Below the pieces are notes generated by a model. It worked only from the letters and a program-made list of their open reading frames with translations, ran no database searches and had not been told where the DNA came from. A stretch of 64,000 nucleotides of DNA from Lophium mytilinum (taxonomy: Eukaryota > Ascomycota > Dothideomycetes > Mytilinidiales > Mytilinidiaceae), in NCBI GenBank assembly GCA_010093605.1, contig MU004181.1, forward strand, positions 3,564,215-3,628,214. Direction: 5' to 3'. A program made the translations under genes and the position numbers. Positions 33,047 to 41,524 of this stretch are shown here, piece by piece (positions within the stretch are counted from its first letter, which is position 1; each line of letters begins with the position of its first letter).

Positions 33047-34514
33047 ATGAGCGAAGATCCAGAAAAACACGAAATCTCCCCCGCGATCGAGGTTTTCGTC
33101 AACCCAGATTCCGCACTCCAAAACAGTTCGCTAGAATCGACGGATGCGATTCCCGAGGGAGGGTATGGATGGGTCATCGTTGCTTGCGCTGTATAGGCTC
33201 CCCCTACGCAACTCTCATCTATTTCTACGAAACGTTCTAACAAAGCGTTCAGTTCACTATCAACGGCTTCACTTGGGGGGTGGTGGCTTCGTATGGTGTT
33301 TTTCTTGCCTATTATCTTTCTCGTGATGTATTTCATGGAGCCACTGCCCTTGACTATGCTTTCATCGGTGGGTTGAGTTTCGGACCCGCTGTGCTTATAG
33401 CATCTCCTGTCACATACCTGACCAGACATCTTGGGACTCACATCCCCATGTTTATTGGCATTGTGCTCCAGACCGGCGGATTCGTTGCCGCATCATTTGC
33501 AAAGACCATTTGGCACCTATACTTGAGCCAGGGACTTCTTGTTGGAATTGGGGTTGGATTTATTTTCATTCCAAGTGTAGGCGTTACGTCTCAATGGTTC
33601 GAGAAGAAGAGAAGCCTCGCCAATTCAATTACCAGCGCTGGCTCTGGCGTTGGCGGAATTATCGTCGCATTTGCGACACTGCCCATGATCGAGAACATCT
33701 CCCTCGGCTGGGCTCTACGCATCATCGGAATTATCAGCGGTACGGTGAACGTAATTGCCACTTTTTTGATTCGCAACCGGAACAAGGTTATCAAGCCAGC
33801 GATGCACCCTTTTGACCTCAAGCTCCTCCGCCAAGGAAACGTTATCATTTTGCTGCTCTGGGCTTTCTTTAGCATGCTTGGATACATCATAATCATCTAC
33901 TCCCTTTCGGATTTCGCCCGCTCTATTGGTTTACCGTCTTCTAAAGCGTCGATGATTACCGGTTTCGTCAATCTTGGGACCGCGATAGGGAGACCATGCA
34001 TAGGTGTTCTCAGTGATCGCTTCGGGCGGATCAAGGTAGCTGGTCTGGTGACTTTTCTATGCTTTCTATCAATTTTCATGGTCTGGGTTCCCGCAAACTC
34101 GTATGGAGTCACCGTGTTCTTCGCGTTGTTGAGTGGAGCCATAGTCGGAGTGTTCTGGATGGTAATAAACTACTCAGATCCTAGTCTTGAATGTGTCATA
34201 TCTGACAGCTTCACAGACTATCAGCCCCTTGTGCGCGGAGGTGGCGGGACTCGTAGAGCTGCCCTCTATGCTCTCTCTTGCTTGGGCTTCCGTTGTTTTG
34301 CCAACTACCTGTAAGCCTCTCTCCCGCTCAGAGACCGGATCGTGCTAATAGGAGATCAGTTGCGGAAGTCATCGGCCTAAAGCTTCGCCGTCCACATGCA
34401 AATCGCCCTTACTTGTATCCTCAGATATTTGCAGGTCTTTCGTACTTAGCCGCAACTGCTCTCATGCTTGCGCTATGGCTGAGGCATAGTCGAAGAAAGC
34501 CTGTGGTAGAATAG
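33047..34514 (+). CDS. MFS transporter, monocarboxylate/MCH family
   Basis: Predicted 12-TM plasma-membrane or vacuolar transporter of the fungal monocarboxylate-permease-like family, whose members move monocarboxylates, riboflavin or secondary metabolites. Exons 33047-33190, 33253-34161, 34217-34310 and 34360-34514 encode 433 residues. The family start E-G-G-Y-G-W-V-I-V-A joins across intron 1 to F-T-I-N-G-F-T-W-G-V-V-A-S-Y-G-V-F-L-A-Y-Y-L. MFS motif A appears as S-D-R-F-G-R-I-K-V-A-G between TM8 and TM9. Ignoring introns 2 and 3 would garble the C-terminus; with them it reads C-A-E-V-A-G-L and P-T-T-F-A-E-V-I-G. The transported substrate is unknown. Confidence 0.9.
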
Positions 34515-34760
34515 GTCGACACGGCGTTATCCTTGAAATCACACTGCCTTTTGACCGACCAGCTACCTACTAGCCAGGCTACTTCTCACAATGGTATCGA
34601 GCGAGCAAACGCGTGAACCTTTATACCCTGAATGCAATGTGTCAAGCCTATAGGGGTATCCTAGGTGATGATAAACGCGGTCAGTTACAGCGGAGATAGA
34701 TATCTACTGCGCGGACCTTTACATTTCGTTTTGATTCATAGGAGCCCATAGGGCCTTTGC
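34515..34760 (+). repeat. WG(T/A)P dispersed repeat copy directly after the MFS stop codon
   Basis: Starting a few bases after the stop codon, the sequence TGCCTTTTGACCGACCAGCT through CTACTAGCCAGGCTAC to GGTATCGAGCGAGC matches the 17.7-kb copies. AGCCTATAGGGGTATCC follows at about 34649, the same core as in the 35.8-36.5-kb array, but both parts are diverged. Confidence 0.6.
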
Positions 34761-34947
34761 GCTATATCGCGACGGTCAGGCGCAGTCGAAGATCGCTTTC
34801 ATATGTATGTTCCCATCCCCACACATTACTACACAGTTCTGACATTCTCAAGAGGCTAGGTATATACACCGAACGAATCAATCAAGGGCCCTAACGACCT
34901 ACCCCTCCCTCCTGCGGCATCAACCTGACCTTGTCGTCTTCCAGGAA

Positions 34948-35324
34948 TTAGAAACATTGACGAGATTTAGTCTGACACGCCGGACAGGATTTGGTAGTAT
35001 CACGCCAGAAAATGGGACCCTGCTTGTCGACAGCGTGGACCCAAAAGCAGTGTGCGGGAGAGTCCTTGTTCTTGCGGATCGAGGCAGCGCGAACGTTAGC
35101 GACCGCGCTCTTGCTAATTGCTGCCTTTGTCTCCTTGGCCAGCGTAGACGCTTGCAAGGTGCTCTTGTCTCCCAAGAAACCGATGGTGATGATGTTGTGC
35201 GGGCCAGGGCATATGAACTGGAGCGAGACTAGGTGCTGCATTGGCAGTCAGTTTGACCCTGGTGTGCTGCGGGCGCTGATCCGGCTCTAGAGGACTCTCT
35301 CACCTCCACTAGCACCCTTGTCAT
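34948..35324 (-). CDS. possible small two-exon gene, unknown
   Basis: Exons 35324-35304 (M-T-R-V-L-V-E) and 35235-34948 join in frame to give 102 residues. The intron has a GTGAGA donor, a CTGAC branch site and an AATGCAG acceptor. The product is basic and has five Cys residues, including C-P-A-C near the end (T-K-S-C-P-A-C-Q-T-K-S-R-Q-C-F). There is no signal peptide and I recognise no family. It lies inside the repeat-rich block and could be a chance frame. Confidence 0.3.
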
Positions 35325-35365
35325 TGCGCCTCAGGCTTGTGCGAAAGTACCAGTATTAAAGCGTA

Positions 35366-35655
35366 GCCTGAGGTCCTCCAAAGCCAAGTTTCAGCGCCCC
35401 CAGCAGACCAGAGCCTAACCACCAATACTACACCCAATCCCGCTCCAGCTTATACGCCGCACGGATAAAGCTCCCCATTTCCCGAAGGCTCGATATAAGG
35501 TGCGCCGCGCTTTGGCTTTGGCTCTGCTGCCACAACTCGAGAGGCCCTCACACCCTTTCCAACAGCACGTCAAAACTCCACTCCCTCCGTGAAGAAGAAG
35601 TCTCAATCTAGAGTACGCCGCGGTTCGATACTGGCACTCTCGCTCAACACCTGAT
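35366..35655 (+). pseudogene. decayed partial copy of the 37026 gene 5' coding region
   Basis: From 35366 (GCCTGAGGTCCTCCA) to about 35592 (CGTCAAAACTCC) the sequence aligns to 37213-37425 of the downstream gene with small indels and many substitutions, including GAAGGCTC and GCGCCGCG blocks. Around 35622-35655 a further piece (ACGCCGCGGTTCG, then GGCACT) matches 37345-37367. The frame is broken, so this is a relic of a duplication, not a gene. Confidence 0.75.
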
Positions 35656-37025
35656 GTCATCTAGAGTCGGGTCAGCAACCCTAGTAGGCGTAGGTGCGGT
35701 GAGGAGAAAGTCCTCATCTAGGAACAACGAGGGGTATCTAGTGTCAGAAGAAGAAGAGAAGGGAACGTAAAGGAGCCTAGATGGTCCTTTGGCCTTGCTG
35801 TCCAGGCCTGACTAGTAGGTAGCTAGTCAGTCAGAAGGCAGTCTCATCTCAAAAGTATGAACTTTCACATCCCGTTTCCAATTTTTGAAGCCTATAGGGG
35901 TACCCCAAGCGGTGACAAAGAAGGTTAGTGTCAAGTTAAATAAATATCCACCGCGGGAACCTTTGCATTCTACTTCAATGCTTAGGAGCCGATAGGGGTA
36001 CCCCAGACGGTGGCAAACTTGTCTGCCTCGGAACTCCAATTTACACGGCGGTGACCTTGCTTCCTCAACTGAGGAGTAGCCTGACTAGTAGGTAGCTGTT
36101 CAGTCAAAGGCAGTATCATTTCAAAGGCATGAATCTTTACATCTTCTTTACAATTTTTCAAGCCTATAGGGGTACCCCAAGTAGTGATGAAAGAGGTCAG
36201 TTGCAAGGCAGAATAATATCCACTGCCGGAGCCTTTACATTCCATTTTAATTCTGGGGAGCCTATAGGGGTACTCCAGACGGTGGCAAACATTTATGCTT
36301 CAGAACTCCAATCTACACGGCGGTAGCCTTGCTCCCTCGATAGCACTGTAAGGAATAGCCTGACTAGTAGGTAGCTGGTCAGTCAAAAGGTAGTCTCATC
36401 TTAAATGCCCAAACTTTTACATCTCATCTATAAAATTCGAAAAAGCGGTGATGAATGAGGCCAATTTTAGGGCAAAACAATATCCACTGCAGGAGTCTTT
36501 ACATTCCATGTTGATTCTTAGAAGCCTATAGAGGCACCCCAGACGGTGGCAACATATGTGTTCTGGACCTCTATCGAGGCACTGTAAACCGCAAGGAGAT
36601 GGGGTGGCAGGCGAAGGAAAGGAGAAACTGACACCACCTTGTCATAGTTCTGCTCAGTGGCTGCTACTGTATGGGGTTCTTCGAGGGCACTGAGCGGGCA
36701 AGCTTCAGATCGTTTGCACTGGCCTGTCCCCTCTCCAGGGCACCTCAGACGGCGGCGGCTGTTGGGTGAAGGACAGTAAATCACATGCTGATCGGAGCTC
36801 TTGAGCCCGGCGAAGGCGTTTGCACAGAGGTTACCCGATACACGCGCGCTTCTATCGAGTTTCAGAGTCAGTGCGTCACGCGGTTGCCCAGGTGATTTCT
36901 GTGGTTGAAGTTCGGTCAATGAGGTCAGTCCTTCAGAAACTTCATCACGCCCGTCACCCGAACTTCAACTTCACAACAACAACACCCTCCTCACGTACTC
37001 ATCTACAAGCACTCCACACTCTACA
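35656..37025. other. repeat-bearing upstream region of the 37026 gene
   Basis: This contains the 275-bp-unit array (35800-36550, listed separately) and about 470 bp of ordinary sequence before the 37026 start. A minus frame at 36518-36919 ends within the last repeat unit and is probably not a gene. Confidence 0.5.
35800..36550 (-). repeat. tandem array, about 275-bp units, WG(T/A)P repeat family
   Basis: GCCTGACTAGTAGGTAGCT recurs at about 35807, 36079 and 36359, spacing units of 270-280 bp. A complete unit holds two cores of the type AGCCTATAGGGGTACCCCA, followed by a CGGTGRCAA-like block: about 35889 and 35987, 36161 and 36259, and one at 36523. On the minus strand the cores read through T-x-W-G-T-P-I-G, and the first of each pair continues into D-V-K-V/I-H-x-F-E-M. 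Confidence 0.85.
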
Positions 37026-38888
37026 ATGTCTTCACACCACGTATCAGACGCGTCTCGCTCTGTCGCTGGCACTCCTGTCGCCGCCCCGCGCACCCCAGGA
37101 GGACACCAGCTCCCGCCATTCCGCCTGCCAACATTGGCCCCTCTATCCACCCCAATCCCCGAAGGTTCTATATGGAACACGCCTCGCTTTGACATTGGCA
37201 CTCCCGCACCGCGCCTGAGGTCCTCCAGAGCAGGATCAACGCCTCCAGCAGACCAGATCCAGACTCCCAATGCTGTAGCTAGTACCACTCCTACCCACAT
37301 GCCGTATGGTTGGAGCTCTCCGATTCCTGAAGGCTCCATATGGGGCACGCCGCGGTTCGGTATTGGCACTGTGGCTGCGACTCACAACCCACCCACACCC
37401 ATGCCAGCTGCCCGTCAAAACTCCTTGAAACCCAGCGGCACTTACATCCTCGACCTACCCGGATTCGCTTCTAAGCATCCGTCATTGACCACTCCTCATG
37501 TTGACCGAATCACCTTCCATATCTCCGAGAATCGCGGCATCTATTGGGGCGCTCTCACAGCTGACGACGGCACCGTCGAGGTCTCTTTGAAGATCGAACG
37601 TCTGCCGATTGCGAAACGACCAACCTTCAGCTTCACCTGGTGCGGTCATCGTGAGGCATCTCGAGCTCTCATCGGACCTGCCTGCACCGGAATCTTCCAC
37701 TTCGAAGGCGAGAACGACATCATGGGCCATTTCAAGTCGCTCTACGATTTCCGCACCGAGTTTACCGGCCGCCGCAACACTACCAGCACCATCCCTCCTC
37801 TTGCTGCTGAAAAGATCGAAGACCATTGGACAGCTTGCCATGAACGTCTCGCTCGCATCACGAACATTGAAGAAAAGTACTCGGAAGAACAGACTAAAGA
37901 TGAATTACTTGCCTCATTCGTCGCTGGCGATGATTTCATCAACCGTGTTGACCTCGACTGCGCGGAGATACTCCCCATGCTCCAGCAGACCCGCTCCTAT
38001 TTCCTCTCCACCTCTCACAACATCAGCAAGCCCGCTTTCGACGCCGTCAAACCTCAACACCTTGCCCTCCAAGACCTCACGCTCTGCCGCGATCAAGACG
38101 GCACGATGTGGGGCGCTTTCAAGATCCAGAACACCAAAGGCGTGCTGAACTTCGACCAATTCGCACACCCACTTGACCCGAGACTGCCTCATACATACCA
38201 ATTTGAATGGTACGGCGTCGAGACTGTTGGCAACACCCACACCGCATCACAGCGCTCCGTACGCCATGGAACCGGCTACATAACCTGCGAGAACTTGGGC
38301 CAATCTATGATCCACGGCCGATTCAATCCTCCAGACGGCGCTAAATTGAACTCATTCTCCTCGTCCGGTGGGCTGGCGGACGCGGGCTTCTGGAATGCCT
38401 CGTGGCAGCAACCATATGACTACTACGGCTACGCAAACGACGCGAAATGGAACCTCCTAGACGACCAGACCGCCGGACGGCGCATTTCGCGATCCCTACC
38501 GTCGATGAAGGGGGAGTGGGCCGAGATTCGGGCCCTGTGGGGTGTTGGTGCTGGGGGGCCCGTCGGCGGCGCGGGGTCTTCCTCGAACGTCCATGAGGCT
38601 GTCAAAGCCTCAACGGTGGCAGCTCGAAACGCTGCTGCCGAGGCTTTGATAGACTCATGGACGTACGAGGAGGACTCCGAGGGGGAGAGACCGCCGGCGG
38701 AGCCGAAGGGGAAGAAGAGGGCCCGAGAGGGCGAGGAGGAGGAGGTGGAGGGGGAGGAGGAGGGGAGGAAGAAGAGGAAGAAGGAGCCTCGCGTCCGCTT
38801 TGCGGCCGGGGCGGTGGCCCAAACGGCCACAACCACTCGAAAGAGTGGTAGGAAGAGGACGCCAAGCACCAGATATGGTGAAAAGTGA
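37026..38888 (+). CDS. two-domain protein with duplicated beta-type module and basic tail, unknown function
   Basis: A single-exon 620-residue protein. The Pro/Thr-rich N-terminus repeats P-I-P-E-G-S-I-W-x-T-P-R-F-x-I-G-T twice (about residues 42-58 and 98-114). Two similar modules follow: one around 140-245 with I-Y-W-G-A, F-S-F-T-W-C-G and G-I-F-H-F, the other around 345-440 with T-M-W-G-A-F, Y-Q-F-E-W-Y-G and G-T-G-Y-I-T; both end in an I-x-G-x-F type strand. The C-terminus has E/K-rich runs (R-K-K-R-K-K-E-P and S-G-R-K-R-T-P), likely nuclear localisation signals. The modules look like duplicated beta-sheet domains; I cannot name the family. A decayed partial copy lies 1.8 kb upstream. Confidence 0.8.
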   Translation: MSSHHVSDASRSVAGTPVAAPRTPGGHQLPPFRLPTLAPLSTPIPEGSIWNTPRFDIGTPAPRLRSSRAGSTPPADQIQTPNAVASTTPTHMPYGWSSPIPEGSIWGTPRFGIGTVAATHNPPTPMPAARQNSLKPSGTYILDLPGFASKHPSLTTPHVDRITFHISENRGIYWGALTADDGTVEVSLKIERLPIAKRPTFSFTWCGHREASRALIGPACTGIFHFEGENDIMGHFKSLYDFRTEFTGRRNTTSTIPPLAAEKIEDHWTACHERLARITNIEEKYSEEQTKDELLASFVAGDDFINRVDLDCAEILPMLQQTRSYFLSTSHNISKPAFDAVKPQHLALQDLTLCRDQDGTMWGAFKIQNTKGVLNFDQFAHPLDPRLPHTYQFEWYGVETVGNTHTASQRSVRHGTGYITCENLGQSMIHGRFNPPDGAKLNSFSSSGGLADAGFWNASWQQPYDYYGYANDAKWNLLDDQTAGRRISRSLPSMKGEWAEIRALWGVGAGGPVGGAGSSSNVHEAVKASTVAARNAAAEALIDSWTYEEDSEGERPPAEPKGKKRAREGEEEEVEGEEEGRKKRKKEPRVRFAAGAVAQTATTTRKSGRKRTPSTRYGEK

Positions 38889-39204
38889 GGGGAGAGAGGG
38901 GCGTGCGCGTGGAGATATGGCAGTAGTTTGTACGATAGCACCGGGAAAGTTGAACCTGAAATGATAGACTAAGTTCCGAAAATTTTGTACCTTCACGTGA
39001 CTTGGATACACTGAGAGTTCCTAAATTAGAACTGATCGATGAGCATCCTGACTTCGTGTTTACGGACTTGAAGGACTTCAGACCTTCGAAGTACTTCCCA
39101 AGTATATGACGCAACTGGTCGAGTTTAAGGCCTTGAATGAAGTGAATTGGTTTGGAACTCCTATATCAGCTCCGCGGAATTTGTACACATGAAGCGGTTA
39201 ACAG

Positions 39205-39890
39205 TGTTTGGCTAGCCTTGAAGCACTCTGATTCCAGAAGTTGAATGTAAAGCTCTCTTAACGTTGAATTAGAACAACGAACACGAGCTTTCGATCTGCC
39301 TTCATGCTAGCTATACGATTGGAACACGTCTAGAATTGGCTCAAAAGAATCAGAAAATTCCGGATGGTTGCCGCTGTTTGTCTAGCCTCGAAGCACTTTA
39401 GTTCTAGCAGATGAATGTAAAGTTCTCCTAGGGCTGAAACAGAGCAACGGAAACGAGCTTCTGATCTACGTCCATGCTGGCTATACGATTGGAACACCGC
39501 CAAGATTGGCTCGAAATACTCAGGAAATTCCGAATGGCTGCCGCTGGCTGTCTAGCCTCGAAGCACTTTGATTCTAGCAGATGAATTTCAAGTTCTCCTG
39601 GAGCTGAAACAGGGCCATGGAAACGGGCTTTCAATCTGCATATATATTAGCTATCCAATCGACGCACCTCTAAAACTGACTCCAAGGAAGAAGAGAACCT
39701 TCGAGGAGCTGCCGGTGTCTGCCCAGCCCCAATGTACTATGATTTATAAAGACAGATGTCAAGGTTTACAGGAGCCGATTCGGAGCTGCGGCAACGACAC
39801 CGAGATATGCATTCACATTGATGGGCCACGGATATAGCGCTGTGTGAGTACTGCTTTTGAAAGCCGAACACCACTGTCAGGAGGAGCCCC
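39205..39890 (+). repeat. 170-bp tandem repeat array, four copies
   Basis: GCTAGCCTTGAAGCACT-like blocks recur at 39211, 39381, 39551 and (diverged) 39721, exactly 170 bp apart. Each unit continues through TGAATGTAAAGTTCTCCT, a GAAAC/GAGCTTTC block and GCTATACGATTGGAACAC. The fourth copy is partial or decayed. Confidence 0.9.
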
Positions 39891-39924
39891 GTGACTATGG
39901 AGGCAGTTAGTCAAGAGGTTGTGC

Positions 39925-40480
39925 AGACCCCGCGGTATAGAATATGACATCGCACCTTGATGTTGAAAAGCCCATCGGGGCACCTCAAACGGTGGCAAGC
40001 AAGGTGCATAGACTTACGGCCTATTGCCGTATTCTGGACATGCGATTGGAGTACGCCCAATATCAGCTCCGAGGACGGATTGCAGAAGACCAACACCGCC
40101 GTCAGGAGCAGCCCCGTCGCCATAACGGCAGTCAGTCAAGAGGCTACTCAGACTCCGTGGCATGGAATTTGACATCGCGCTTTAATTTTGAAAAGCCCAT
40201 GGGGGTACCTCAAGCAGTGGCAAGCAAGATGCATAGACTTACGGCCTATTACTGTGTTCTAGACATGCGTTTAAGGCACGCCCAATATCAGCTCCGAGGA
40301 CGCGGTTTTGGAAGCCAGACACCGCCGTCAGGAGTAGCCTCATCGCTATAAAGGCAGTCAGCCAAAAGGCTACTAAGACTCCGCGGTACAGAATTTGACA
40401 TCGCGCTTTGATTTTTAAAGGCCCATGGGGCCACCTCAAGCAGTGGCAAGCAGGAGCATAGACGCACAGCCTATGCCTAT
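39925..40480 (-). repeat. 226-bp tandem repeat array, WG(T/A)P family with TGA at the Trp position
   Basis: CCGCGGTAT-like starts at 39930, 40155 and 40381 give a period of 225-226 bp and about 2.4 copies. Each carries a core such as GCCCATGGGGGTACCTCAAG near 39969, 40195 and 40421. Read on the minus strand the cores give L-A-T-(V/A)-stop-G-(A/T/G)-P-M-G followed by a K/R-R-D-V-K or equivalent, with TGA replacing the TGG seen in the 36-kb array in all three copies. The CGATTGGAGTACGCCC block is shared with the 170-bp family. Confidence 0.85.
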
Positions 40481-40534
40481 ATTCCAAACATACGATTGGA
40501 GTATGCCCAATACCAGCTCAGAGTATTATGAAAT

Positions 40535-40875
40535 TATCAAGTGGCTAACGGTGTCTGCCTTGCCCTAAAGGGACGTAAACATTCAAGATGGAAGTCATAA
40601 TCTAAGGATGCTGAATTGAAGCAGCAGAAACGGGCTTGCAATTTGCATTTCCGCGGGCTATGCAATTAGTGCACGCTCAGAATCAGAGCTCCGTAGAAAT
40701 AGGAAGTCTTAATATGGCTGACGGTGTCTGCAATGCCCTAACAAGGTGTGAATATTCAAAACGGATGTCATGATCCATAAAGGCTGAATTGGAGCTGCCA
40801 ATATGAACTTGCCGTTCACTCGTGCGCCGGCTATGCAATTGGAGCACGCCCACTATCAGAGCTTCTTGCCTTCAC
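40535..40875 (+). repeat. diverged copies of the 170-bp family
   Basis: GGTGTCTGC at about 40550 and 40733 (spacing about 183 bp) and GCTATGCAATTGGAGCACGC-type blocks at about 40659 and 40832 mark two more units related to the 39.2-39.9-kb array but more decayed. Confidence 0.7.
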
Positions 40876-41524
40876 TAGTGCAACTGCACGTGAGGTTCTG
40901 TAGACGCCCTGGCCTAATGCTGAATCTGGACGTTGGAAACACTTTCCGCGAGGCTGTAATTTTAACTCGCTTCGGAGCCTTCCGCGGTATGTAGCATAAC
41001 AGCGTCTGAGCTCCTCTAAAGTGCGTTTGGTACTATCCCTTGCGCACGAGAGCAGAGCCGATTTACATTGTCAAGTCTGGTTGGTAAGTGAAGAAGCCTA
41101 TATCAGAAGCTAGGAATGCCGCTGCTCCAATCTAGCTGCGGTCGTGCTCCCTTTCGTGAAACATCAGCATCAGAATTTTGCGCAAATATCTTGGCATTGC
41201 CTACCCATAATGGCCCTAGCAATATGCAGATTCGCAAATGGGCAAGGTGAACATACTCGGCGTAGAAGCTTACATGCTCGACTGACACTCTGCAGTGCAA
41301 GCTCTTCTCCGGGTGCATGGAACCAATTGGCTCAACTGTTTATCAAAAACACATATCTTCCCTGGCCTATTCTTAACGTCAACATTATAGAGTCGCGGTT
41401 TTATAAATAAGTAGAATACTGACATTGATTGAGAGCCAGCGAGACATTCCCTTACGCTCTTTCTGTCTCTCCTTTATCCCACTCTCTCTCCATCTCATTC
41501 GTTTCACTGAGTGTCCTAGACAAC

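Larger units (their letters stand above)
38889..41524. other. repeat-dominated intergenic region
   Basis: 2.6 kb without a supported gene. It contains the 170-bp array, the 226-bp array and a diverged array listed separately; the final 600 bp is the upstream region of the secreted repeat-protein gene. Frames inside the arrays are interrupted. Confidence 0.55.

Noticed and set aside
36518-36919. 133-codon minus frame upstream of the 37026 gene
   Set aside because: Its end lies inside a repeat unit and the rest has no recognisable features.
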